From assembly GCF_036324505.1 (NCBI RefSeq), contig NC_086368.1:10171421-10235420 (forward strand): a stretch of DNA of 64,000 nucleotides, read 5' to 3'. The position numbers were made by a program, and so were the translations under genes. The stretch's first letter is position 1. Every line of letters begins with the position of its first letter. This DNA is from Eleginops maclovinus (taxonomy: Eukaryota; Chordata; Actinopteri; Perciformes; Eleginopidae). The notes below the pieces were generated by a model that was not told the origin of the DNA, ran no database searches, and saw nothing but the letters and a program-made list of their open reading frames with translations. This document shows, piece after piece, positions 42,501 through 54,200 of the stretch.

Positions 42501-42528
42501 CTTCAGGACCACCAACGGTGGGCGCCAT
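36534..42528 (-). CDS. slc16a1: Monocarboxylate transporter 1 (MCT1)
   Basis: Twelve-span major facilitator that moves lactate, pyruvate and ketone bodies with a proton across the plasma membrane. Four coding exons: 42528-42312, 39632-39489, 38796-38023 and 36769-36534 (TAA); 456 aa. The start is the ATG at 42528 ([14 protein letters not shown]). Signatures: EGGWGW at 15-20, Lys38 in [46 protein letters not shown], and DMVARPSMG, which retains the Asp and Arg known to be essential in span 8 of mammalian MCT1. FETLMDLVG and [25 protein letters not shown] follow. The loop between spans 6 and 7 is about 30 residues shorter than in human. The tail is charged ([12 protein letters not shown]). MCT1 normally needs basigin for surface delivery. 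SLC16A1 over SLC16A7/A3 is based on near identity of the N-terminal half. Confidence 0.95.
36941..37337 (+). mobile_element. Nonautonomous hAT element, 397 bp, with perfect 8-bp duplication
   Basis: Ends TAGGGCTGAACGATT and the mirror AATCGTTCAACCCTA. The target duplication CCAGAAAT is present on both sides (36933-36940 and 37338-37345), the 8-bp hallmark of hAT elements. It lies in the last intron of slc16a1. Inside, 37023-37196 carries a piece of a BED-type zinc finger ([11 protein letters not shown] and VLCRMC) of the ZBED/hAT transposase kind; the His half is missing. Confidence 0.9.
37023..37196 (+). pseudogene. Remnant BED zinc-finger of hAT transposase
   Basis: MASGS start, then [12 protein letters not shown] and the Cys pair VLCRMC followed by ATVATSRGS, where the family continues to TTNLFNHL and the His ligands. 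Here the frame ends at once in the inverted end. So it is the first exon-like piece of a transposase left by internal deletion. Confidence 0.75.
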
Positions 42529-42582
42529 TTGCACTCACAAAACTCCTCTTCAATATAACACGTTTTATAGATACAAGGACCT

Positions 42583-45500
42583 GTTCAGGAGAGAATGGAA
42601 ACAAATATTACTTTAAGGGACACCATATATGTACTTTTTATCTTTCATCAGCCTTCTCTCAAATATAATGGAACTGGATGGGACTTAGCTTGTTCCTCAT
42701 GAAGGAGAGTCTTGTGCTAATGCCATTAAAAATGTAACCATTAAAAGGGTCTTCCTCAGCTGAGCTGTAGAGTTAGCAGAAGCGCTTCCTTTTGAAATGT
42801 TATGCTTTCTTCTGCGCGGTGATACAGTTGGCAAGTATAGTTTGGTAGGAAGAAAATAGTTCCTACATGAGACTGCTCACAACAAAACTTGGTCAGGATT
42901 TCTGGAAAGACACATTTGTCAAGTTTCTCAAATGTCATTTTTGGGCATTTTTGAGTGCCATCTACTTCCATGGATATTGGAGAGAAGGCAGACATCTCTA
43001 TGGACTGATACAGTATTTAGATTCATGAAAAGGACAAATGGCAGGCTGAAAAAGATCTATTCTGGGATGAACTGTCCTTTCAAACCTGTTGTTTTTTCCT
43101 CTGCTTTGAAACAGTCAACATTTTCAGCTCGGAACATTTTTGTTTCAACATCCGAAACGTCAACAAAATAACTGATAAAGAAGAAAATGATCTTGCCACA
43201 CATCGTTAGGAGCTCTGCAAATGGTAAGAAAGTCTCTTTAGCAACATTTATCTAGTTTGACAAGAAAAAAGGATTTCAATCACAAAATCATTATCAATTC
43301 AATTCTATACAAATGTTTATATGGATCCGGGTTGTATAACTGAATTCAGAAATACTTTTTTAACCAGCACGTTTTCCATTGACCTATGTGGTAACATTAG
43401 AAATACTTTGAATGCACTTTGGTATTTTCATGAGCAAGTTTTGTTAATACTGTTGCTACAGTCGGGCTGGGATTATATCAGCTTTTATTGTCAACACCTG
43501 CATGTCAAAACGCCTCCTTGAACTTTCCATGATGGTACAAAGTATCAGATGTGATTCATTTCTGCTGTTTTTAAAGTTCAGTGAATCCATACTTAATTTT
43601 TCCTTTTTTAAACCTCAGCTTTTAAGAAGATTGACAATTATATGTAGCTAGGTAAATATACATTCAAAATCGTATTTAACTATTTCCCTATGAAATGACA
43701 CAACTCTTACTCCCATCTACAATATTATACATGTTGTGTTTCCTTGAGGGTTGGCAGATGACGCACACTAGTTCAACTGAAGGTTTTCATTTGCTTATTT
43801 GAAAAAAAGTTTTTTTAGAGCAGCTGATGTCAAAGGATTCAAAACTATAGAGAAGACTGTGTTTGCAAACAAAGACACAATGTGTCAAAAAAACAAAATG
43901 GGCAGCAGTGTTACTATTTTTAACCTTTTAGATATAGGCACAGTTTGATCTTTTAACTTGTGCCAAACAATTGAGTGGACATTTAACCACACTATTAATG
44001 TTATGTAATTTTGCATTTGTTTAATGACGTCTGACCTTTGTGTTTCATCTTCAGTGACCCATTTTACTTGTTTCACCCTCATATACAGTGCTGCCAAATA
44101 TAGAACATGCTCTGTACACTGACCTATAAAAACCTCAGAGTACCTGATAACTGGTGCGCATTTAGAAAGAGATCAAATATGTCTGAAAATATTTCCCAGC
44201 TTGATAAAAGAGTATAAGATTAAGGATGCCGTTTTTGTCCTTTCTTTGGCTTTGAATTGTTCTCTGCGTGTATTCACTGAGCTCCCACCTGCTGGCATCC
44301 CACAGTCTCACTTTAGAGATGATGAATAAGAGTCCATCTGCAGAGTCAAACAACTTACTGTATTGTTTACACTGGGGAGACTACAGAGAGAAAACATCGA
44401 TCAGACCATGAATACTGGTTGAGTTCACACTGTTCAATAGCTCAGGGCTACGCTCTGGAGTGGGTGATGATATAGTGTTTTCCAGCAAAGGAGGACTTGA
44501 TTTGGTTGATGAATTGTTTCACTGCTCTGAAAACCTATTGGAGAAGCCAGTTGAGTGCAGCCAGTGGTGAATATTTAATGAGTTAAAGAACTTTTGTTAT
44601 TGAGCTGGGATTTTAGCTGCAGCTGTGGAGCTGTAAATGTTCCTCCGGCATTATTCTACATATTCAATAGTCAATGAAGGCGAGATTGGAGAACGTATGT
44701 CTTTCATTTATTCAAATAGACATTAAGGGTGACTTGAAATAATTAAGTAATAAGCACTTAGGTGTAACGAATTTAATTTGCATATTCGTCGATTTGTTAA
44801 AGCTGCAATCACATGACTGCATGTATCCTCACATTCATGGATATGGTTATTTCACACTTTTACTCAGACATCATTATCAAGAGGAGGTGAAATTGTTATC
44901 TGAGTTAAAACATGTATAACTGCTTATTGTTTAATAAAGTAATAATCTCACAATATGGTGATTTGACAGCATGCTTGCAACATATAGGAACCTTTCAGGT
45001 CAGTGTTCAGTAACGGCTTCTATCTAGTAATGACAGCGTCAAAGAAATAGTAAAAACTTTTGGGGATTTATGCAGATTATTTTTTGAGAGAGCATGAATC
45101 AAAGGGATCTGTGTAGCCTAGCTCAGCATGAAGGCTTATGCTGGGGGAAACAACTAGCCTGTCTCTGTACCAGACACATCAAGTAATTAACATGCTTTTT
45201 GTTTGTGTAATCTGTACATCTGTAACAATCTGCAACCGCAGTTCATGATGTCAAGTTTTTTATTTTAAATCATTAGGTTTGTTGGAATCCCCAATAGGCT
45301 GTTGTTATTTAGCTATACCTACTCCGTGTATTAGAGTTTAGCAAAAAAATTAGTTCGTCACTGTTAGGGTTAACACTTTTACAAGAAGGGTTGGTTAAAA
45401 GATTGTCACTGTCTGAGAAAAGTCACGACAAATTCAGCGACAGGATCTGAAATAGGACAGTATGCTGAACTGACAGCACAGACAGCACTGGGTTTTAAAA

Positions 45501-46388
45501 GAATGATAAATTCATTGTATGAGTTTAGATGATGAATCCAGGAAGTAGCTAATACAGACAGGACACAGATAAAGCGGCGTAACCACAAAAATAATAAATA
45601 AACTAAATGATTTCATACTGATTGATTGATTGCTACGCTCCAATTTGGAGAGAATAGCATCAAATAATTCAGTGAATACTGCAGTCTATTCATTTAAACC
45701 CGGTATTGGAAAGTAAAATAAGTAGACAAACGGGCAGACGCGGTGATGTTAAGCCAAACCACATTGTAAAGGTCTAAAAAAAGCAGTCAAGTGCCACTTG
45801 ACAAAGCACATACCATCACAGAGCATGGTGGGTGTAACTGCGCAGAAATAATTGGTGTCATTGTTAAAAGGATACATTTTTCTCTGGAAATAATTTGACT
45901 GACATTGGTCACTCTTTTAAATTTCAGTATGTAGTGTTGGACTTCACTAACAATACATATATTATAAACATCCATACATATTTTTCATTTTTAGTGCACT
46001 ACACTCAATTAAATAGACGTTAAGGTTGTTAAGTATTATAACAGAAGTAGCTTAAAGGTTGTTGAATGAACATTACTTCTTATTGCTTCTAGCAAACCTT
46101 TTTCATTCATTCTCCCTTCAGCAAAGCTCTGGGCCTTTTATGACCCCAGGTTTTCTCATACTTAATGGATCAAGTGAATTTGTCTGATTAATTATGGATG
46201 AGAATTGCTTGTTAAATATTTGCAGAGGAAAATCTCACCCTCACACAAAAAGCATTGTTATAATATTGACAAAGCAATACATCTTTTATGAGTATAAAGC
46301 TGAAAATAGCCTACTTATGCAAGTAATTACTTTTAAAGAGATAACTGTTAAATGGTTATTGTGCTTAGTGTGTGTCAAGTGTCTTACC
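42583..46388 (-). other. slc16a1: Probable first intron of slc16a1
   Basis: The exon with the ATG has an acceptor (CTGAACAG) at about 42581. The nearest good donor upstream with a plausible leader is at 46388. The roughly 3.8 kb between holds no recognised gene or clear repeat. Confidence 0.4.
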
Positions 46389-46445
46389 TTGGCAGCAGCT
46401 CTCGAATGGCCCAGATGAGCCCGAAGATAAACACCCCTCTTCGAG
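46389..46445 (-). other. slc16a1: Possible noncoding first exon of slc16a1
   Basis: On the minus strand CTGCTGCCAAG is followed by the strong donor GTAAGA. The exon is relatively GC-rich compared with surroundings. No TATA box is obvious. Linking it to slc16a1 is inference. Confidence 0.35.
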
Positions 46446-46449
46446 GCAC

Positions 46450-49235
46450 GTTAACAAACCGCAGTCATCATTGAATGGGACTGAATGTCTTTGAATATTT
46501 ATGAAATACTGTAAAAGAAAAACTGTATATGTTTCTCAGATACTCCAGATGTTATCTGTGGGTCTAAATCCACTGTGACAGTCCAAAAGTAGCCAGTGGC
46601 ATCTCAGACTCAGAATCTAAAATGACTAAAGTGAAGCTGAAAAGTTGAATTTATTCAGTATCCAGATCACACAGATAGACGGTGTGGACACTATGTGGCT
46701 AAATGTTGAGGTCAGTGAAGTTCTTATTGGCTGTGGGAGGCTTAGTGCCATGCCCCTACAATTATTTTTTCTCCACCCCTCTGTCATGTGCCGAACTCAC
46801 ACACAAGGTCAGAGCATTTCACTGCACGGCCCTATAGTACGTGCGACCTGAGAGGATATCGAATAATGTCTGCACCCTCAGAGATAAGATGCTTCTGAGC
46901 TGCTGGTTTTGCACATTAGCTGTTTTATAAGAGCTTGAAGAAATCTGGTTTACTTAAACAGCACATATTGTTAACCTCGTCCACCTACAAGACAGATTTC
47001 TAAACACTTAGGGGCATAAATTGTTGAGCCTTTCTTCAAAACCTCCCTGAGGTGCTATTGTAGTCTAAGTCTGAGAGTCTGTATCAGAGCTTGGGAGAGG
47101 AAAGGCCTGAGTACAGGAGGTTATTGAAACAGTGTGTACTTGCAAAGTGCCTTGAAATTTTCAACACCCTCTAAACATTATTTCTTTTTGTTACGTTGTG
47201 TTTGTTGTTGCCCTCATATTTCCCACTCCAATAAGAAATTTAACTGCTATTCAAACAGAGGATGCAGTGGAGCAACATCTAATTCAGTGTTTTCTCCTAG
47301 GCTGGTATCTGTGTGAAGTGGAAATTGATTTGGGATATAAACATTCATATTTGCGCACAAAAGCAGTTATACTCTATACTATTACCATATACTGGAAGCA
47401 ATTCCCACCAGCCTTAGCTGTACTGTGTGTTTATTAGCATGCATGTTTGTGAGAATTTTTGCATTCAGCTTATACCATAAACTGCAGCTAAATGTCATTA
47501 TAGAGATATTATGGTTAGAGGTGTCTTTATTGTCAAACAGCTACCGTGGTGCTGTAGCAGCTAGTTTGTTAGTCTTGCTTCGCTCATGAGGTGCAGGCTG
47601 ATGTGTGTTTGGGACCTAGATAGTGCATTACCAGCCCCCAGATCCCTACTGTATGAACTCTGGCTCGAAATGATGTCAATATTTTCATAAGTGCATCGTC
47701 CATCTTTATGTACGGTCATAATGTTAGCGACCCGGTTGCAAGAATAAGAAAGTAAGCAAATCAAGAGTGGAATAAGTTGGCAAAAATTGTTTAGCACTGT
47801 TGTGGGCATGTCGAGAGGTGCAGACAGAAGCTAAGATCATTCAGCCTTTTAAAAAATATGTCTTAATATTGTCTCTCTGCCTCGGAGGAAAAGTTCTGAG
47901 GTCTGTTTCAGTCTGTAGCGCGGTTGTTAGGAACAAATGACCTTACAGCATTGTCAGAGGGATTAAAATTGATTAGCTCAGCAATGTGTAACACAGCTTC
48001 TATACAGTATAATAAGCTGCAGGAAATGCTATACTGTCTCAATCAAACTAGGACATTCAGCACACACTCCACATGTTCTTTGTTCCTTACGGAGCTGCCT
48101 TGATCTCAAACACAATGCTTGGCTGTACTGTATACCCACGTCATCAAGTGCACAGCATGTACCCCTACTCTTTCTCAGATTATTACTAAATAAATCTGCC
48201 CTATAAGAGCGGATGTCTTATAATGGTTAGTTATTTTTACAAAAACAACACCAGCAGAGTAACCAGGAACCAAATAAACATTGCACCACCTCTTGCTTCG
48301 ACTGGTCTGAATGTTATTGCACCATGGCCTACAAACTGACACTAGCAGGTCAAAAGTCAGTTGCAATTACCTTTTTCTCAGGCATGGTGGTGCAGATGAA
48401 AGTGGTAGTGAGCGGTGTGCTGAACCGAAAGCGAGTGGGATCTTCATTAAGGGTCAGGGTGAGGGCACAGTGTTGCAGAAGCCAATTAGCTCAAACATAC
48501 AGGTAGGGGGAAATATCTATTCCAGGTAGTGGCTGCCGCCTTTGCCAGGTGGAGTGTATAAAAAACAGCTCCAGCTCAAACTCATATAAACTGTGTGTTT
48601 CTCTCAGGACAGAGGAGAGTTTTTGGCAGACATTTACTGCCGTGGAACAATGCCAGGCAGCAGAGGCACTGAGACACTAAGGTTTATCCAGCTCCGGCCT
48701 CGACAGCAATGTATCGTTTTCTCAGGAAAGCAGTTCAGGGAACTGTAGTCTTTTGAATGGTCTACTTAAGGATGTAATGTACTTAATAGATCCTTGAGAG
48801 TCTTCTAGGCGATAGAATCATCACACTTAGATATGGCGCACTTTTTGGACTCTGAAAATGAAGTCAGTTTTATCTCTGGAGGCTACATAACTATAGCTGG
48901 GTATTAAACTAACACTGTTTTGAAATACCAAACCACTGATTAATATGTCTAAAGTTAAGACCAAAAGTTAGGAACAACCTGCTTTGTCAGGTCGGGTTTA
49001 TATATTTAGATGTTAATGATTTAAGGAAATATATGAATATGCTGGCTGATAGCTTAATAATCATATTGTTATTTATTTTCATCATAATGTTGAGTATTTA
49101 TTGGGGATATCAGTAATATTTTAGTAATTAAATAATGATCAACAGGGAACAGTACATAATCAAACGCCGCTTCTAGTTTCTATAGATTACAAAACAATTT
49201 TGAAAAACTTCCCTGACATTTCTTAGAATGAACCC
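46450..49235. other. Gene-free stretch upstream of slc16a1
   Basis: No protein-coding exon or known RNA gene recognised; ordinary mixed-composition sequence. Confidence 0.5.
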
Positions 49236-49239
49236 GATC

Positions 49240-49960
49240 CTATGGTGGACAGCAGGGGAAAATGCGCAACAAAGGTCCAACACACTTCCTTTATGAGAAA
49301 CGCGCTGCATTTATAAAAAAGATGCAAATATACAAACACATATGGGCCAAAACACATGCAAATAATGAAACGTCATCACCAACATGACAAAGCGCAGCAT
49401 TTAGGAAACATTCACCAACTTGACGAAACATGCATTTACTAAAAGAGCTGCACAAATGAAACGCTGCAAATAGAAACACAGATGGGACCGGGACTTTGGG
49501 ATTAAAAAAATGGCCAACTGTCACTGTTGTAGGAAAGGCATCTGAAAAGTAAGCTTTATTTGCTCATTTTAACCATGTGATCGCATTATCTCTTCCCGAT
49601 ATTATTGCAGATCTGTTTTAAGACAGCTAACATAGCTAACCTAGTCATCTCAAATATACTGACAAAATGCTTTTGTAAAACAGGCTAACTGTGCCAAATG
49701 TATGATCCCCGTGGCCATCTGTGTGCATCACTTTTTAGTGTCCCTGTTTTTGTTGTGTTTAAGGCTTCTTGCAGCTGTCGTTTATTTGCAGCGTTTTGTT
49801 TTTGAAGATATTTGGAAAACACTGTAGTAAATGCTGCATTTCTATCGTGTAGTTGGTGTTTTGGCACATTCGTGTTTCTTTTATTTTCATCATTTCGAAG
49901 CTGCTGCACATTTCTCGTAATGGAAATGTTTTTGGGCCGTTGTAACACGTTTGCGTTTAC
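49240..49960. repeat. Imperfect inverted-repeat (foldback-like) element
   Basis: The left half (about 49240-49495) and the inverse of the right half (about 49695-49960) share wording: AAACGCTGCAAATA at 49459-49472 and, inverted, 49783-49796; GCAGCATTTA; CACCAACT; and the inner edges CACAGATGG. The spacer is about 200 bp. The arms have diverged and the right arm carries extra sequence, so this is an old copy. Confidence 0.45.
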
Positions 49961-49964
49961 CTTT

Positions 49965-50790
49965 GGGCAACCATATGATCATGCATCATAACAACCAAAT
50001 GTGTCAACATTTAGTGAGAGGTGCATCTGAGTTCTCTGATTACACCTGAGTGCATTAACGCTAATACACAATTTAATTTTCTAATTTGCACCATGTTGTT
50101 TGGCTCTGGATGACTGTGCATCCTGATGTCACGGCAAACAGGTTTGTCCCTGGCCTTTAGCAAATGCACGGAGGTATTTAATCAAATAACAAAACATTTT
50201 CCGGGGAGTCTTTGAAAGCTATGTTGCGTGTCAGAGCACAATTAGAAGTTATCACGCAAGGTTTTTAGACCTAGTGATGATGGGCGCCAAGTGCTGACTA
50301 TTGAAAAGTTCGGAAGCTTAAAATCTTGAGGGGTTTCAGATAAAAACATTGTTCACACGAACTTTGTTTTAATCTTTAGTTTGTTTACAAGCCTCTTCCC
50401 CTGCATCAAACACACACAGACAGCTTCTTCTCTTAGTGAGCACTTCAAGTACTGCTTTGTGCTGTCAGGTATCAGGCTCCACAATAGGCTACTTCCTGTG
50501 TTAACCTCACACCACTAAAAGTTGTGCAGAAACGAGGGCTTGTGCACTAGTTTACAGCTCTGGGCTGACTTACTTCTCCTTATTCTCTTGCTCTGTAAAT
50601 CTGCAAGGTTTTCAAGGTTTTCCAGAGCACTATCCTGCATAGGGGCTCGTATTTCATACAAACATATAAGGTATATTAGGAAATCTTAAAATGCAATCTG
50701 ATGCCCTTTTCACAATTTTTTACAAATTAACACAAACATGAAAACATTTGAACAATTTATATCATTTATATTCAAATTTGAACGTGTTAA
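49965..50790. other. Gene-free stretch between foldback element and hairpins
   Basis: No gene or repeat family recognised. Only the two hairpins that follow at 50793 stand out. Confidence 0.4.
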
Positions 50791-50792
50791 AA

Positions 50793-50864
50793 AGTTATTA
50801 TATCCATGCTTGCAAGCTGGATATAATAACTAATAAAAGGGGGTAATGCCCCATTACCCCCTTT
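50793..50864. repeat. Two adjacent near-perfect palindromes
   Basis: First: AGTTATTATATCCA (50793-50806) pairs with its inverse at 50818-50831, and the centre GCTTGCAAGC is itself a palindrome, leaving one unpaired base in 39. Second: AAAGGGGGTAATG (50836-50848) pairs with CATTACCCCCTTT (50852-50864) around a 3-base loop. They are separated by 4 bases. Confidence 0.85.
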
Positions 50865-51099
50865 ATAAAATGCCTTTCTGCACTTCTTTGCAAAAACTGT
50901 TAACCAGTGAAATAAAACCACGGACAGCAATATGCACTCATGCACGACTGAACGGACTACAAAAAGTTCCTCTTTGCATTTAGCTGAAAAAAATCCATCT
51001 TCCTTCCTTAATCTGTAGAATATATATTTTGTTTTTACTTCAAATTTTATCTTCAATATTGTCTGTTCTTGCTTCAGTCTTATTGATTACAAATTTCCT

Positions 51100-51235
51100 G
51101 CAGCTCCTTCAACCCAATTTACCTATGGGGATCAGTACAGATGCATCTAATTGAAAAAATTTGAAATCTAATCTAATCTAAATACATACAAATATTTGTC
51201 TAGGAAGAGAAATAAAGTTAAGTTAAGTTAGAATA
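51100..51235 (+). repeat. LINE-like 3' tail with TCTAA and AAGTT units
   Basis: CTATGGGGATCAGTACAG followed by (ATCTA)-like units and AATAAAGTTAAGTTAAGTTA resembles the end of fish L2/CR1-type retroelements, which finish in short tandem units. No coding part. Confidence 0.35.
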
Positions 51236-51239
51236 CGTT

Positions 51240-54200
51240 CATCTATTGTGGGGGATGCACAACCCAGTGAAGATTTGTCACACATCAAACACTGTAGCAG
51301 CTCCTGTGTAAACAGATGAAATAACCGTGGCGGGGCATGTTCTGTCATCACAGGGGTCCTATTGTCTGATGAAGAAGCATGTGAGGGAAATGAGCCGAGG
51401 ACTGCTGCAATAGATTGAGGGAGTCTGGGAGGGCAACAAATCCCCTTCTGAGTTCTGTTTCCTGCTTCTTTTTACACCACAGTGAAACTATCAGCTTTTT
51501 TTCTTTTCTGTGAACAATAACGTAAACACATTCTAGTTTTATAGTAAATCATTTTCCAACAAAAGGATACAAAATAACGCATTCTCTCTGTTACAAACAA
51601 ACTCATAAGCAATAAAACACACCCTTGTTTAGCTCAATATGTTCAGGGATGCACTGAAGTGTCATAATGTTGCTGCAATCACTATCCGCAGCCCTGTACA
51701 CTACACTGACATAAGAAGAGATTAAGATAATGTGATTTCTTTTGTGAATTGCCATTATAAAACTCATATTGGGCATCACATGCATTCCAGAGATTGTTAA
51801 ATGCCTTTAGGCTTTAATAGTATTTCAACACCCTGTGTCGCTCTGATTTGAAGCAATGTCAGCACGTTCCTCTAACCCCGGTGTTGATGCAGGAAGGCGG
51901 GGTTGTCATTAATGTATCTGAAATGTGATTGGTGCAGAGGGGTGGAGGTGTGCGGCCTGCAGAGCTTGATTGTGAGGTAAGGCAGGCAGTAAGAGGAGAG
52001 CTGTTCTGCTACTTTGTCCAACAGCACAGAAAGCTGACCTTGAGGGGAATGTGGAAAATTGACAGGGGGGAGCGCGGTAACAAGGGCCAGCTATATATCA
52101 GGGAGGCAATTTGGAGCGGTTTATCCGATGAGGGTCAATTCCTGCTGCAGTACCATAGATCAGAGTTTCGGAGCCCGAGCGTGCCTTCACAGGGATAGGT
52201 TAGGATGGATCCATTTTTGAATGACTGAGCCGCTGATCAAGCCCAAGCAAATCGTTCACACAAAACACAGAAGACTGCGGTAATCATGAGGATTTGTGAT
52301 GCAGGAAAACGTGCATCAGCAGATTTATCTCCTGCTATTTGTGGCCTTGCCGCTCTGGCTCTGGTCCAAATCAAATCTTTTGTAAGAGGCAATTTCCTCA
52401 TGTTCCTTTAAATTATTTTACATATCAAGGACATGAAACAGGCTATTATCTAGATGATACAGGCATTAATGTTATTATTATTACCGGCTATAAAACGGAA
52501 CCCCCCCATTTGCGACTAAAGCATTTTCCTCCTCTTTATAGAAACGACATCAAAGATCCGCACTAAATCTGTCAGTGTTACGCTGCGATGCCAAGAGAGA
52601 GTAATTTTACAGATGCCTTTACTCTGTGTGACCTTTTCTATTGCTGCTTCTATTTTGGATCAGTCTCTCTGCACCTCTGAGACTGGCCAGATGGCAGGTC
52701 TATTGAGTGATAAAATTTGAGAGACAAGAGCACTGTTACACCACGGGACTCTTTGGCTTGGGTCCCAGCTTCAGTGAAGGCTGGAATGAGCACATAACTC
52801 CAGCATAACATTTGAATTCCCCTTCATTATCCTCTCCTCCTGCACGGCCAACAGACTGAGCCCAGCTCTTATGCTCTGCAGTTTTTACAGTGTGGCAACT
52901 CCATTTAATGCAGATGGAGACTTATAGGACTTCCTCCTGCAATTTGTTCGAAACTGAACCAACTTCATTTATAGGAAATGGGTTGTTTCACTTCCAATAA
53001 GGATGCTCATCAGCTACATTATTATATTAAGGTGGGGACATCTTGTGGACAAAGTTTATTTTACACGATGTTGATGTTCAAAAAAGAAAATTGGAAACCT
53101 CAAAAAATAGGTAGATTGTAGCCCTTTAATCCCTATAAAAATCCTAAAGTAAAAAGCAAATGAAGTAGTTTTAGATATTAAAAAGTTATTCCTATAAAGG
53201 TAATAGAAATAGTGCAAGACTTATCACCAGGGTCTGGATTTTGTTGCCCCCTCATCTTTCCATCTGGCAGATCACTTTACATTTCTAGCAGCCGCTCAAT
53301 TTATTAATTATACTCCTGAAATATGGAAACCACTTTACAATATTTAACACCGGGTCAGTGTTAACGTAAAGTACAAATATGGAATATATCACGTTACCTT
53401 AATCCCTGACCATTTGTATATCATTGGCAGGTCACTGCCAATAATTACCCTGAAGGTGCCAGCTTTATTCTCGGCTTATCACACTTTAAAACAAATAGGA
53501 ACTGGGAGTTAGCACTTTGTCAAACAGCATTTATCTTTAAACTACAAGTATTTAGTTTTGTTAAATAATTGCTGTTTCCGATATTTATTTATTTAATATA
53601 TATGATTTAATATTTATATATAAATATATATATTTTTACTATTTTTAGCATGCAACAAAGTATTTAGTTTTGCTTAAAAATGGTTTAACACATTTTATTA
53701 TTATTTTTGATTTTACATATGTTATTATTATTAGTAGTAATATTATTATTATTATGTTTTGTATTAATTTGTATTATCTTTAGCTTGCAGTTGCTATGTT
53801 TATACCACGTCTGCATGTTTTGATTTGTGTTCCTGCTAATCTTAGAAACCTTAGAAGTGGACATTACATTATTATGCTGAGGGGAACATGAACGTGTGAA
53901 GTAAATTTCAAGACAATCTATCTAATAGTTATCATCACAGGTTTCTAAAAACGGATATACCAACCGCACCTGTGGCAGTACAGTAGATGAAAGCTCAGGG
54001 GACACAACTCGGTAGGAGTTATCCTCTGGGAACCATGAGATGAATGTGCAAATCTCATGGCAATGCTTTTCATTCTGTAGCATGGCAAAAAGGGAGAACA
54101 CCCTGACAATTCTCCAAACACAAGAACACGTTTTACTTAATTCAGCAGCTATTTTAGTGTTTAAGTGTATAGTTCCAAGATATGTACGGTTTTAAACCCC

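Noticed and set aside
42529..42534. Earlier start of slc16a1 two codons upstream
   Set aside because: The codon at 42534-42532 is GTG, not ATG; the ATG at 42528 matches the family N-terminus.
51929..52198. 89-codon frame MVQRGGG...
   Set aside because: No family similarity, no splice context and no upstream promoter; probably chance in a less AT-rich block.
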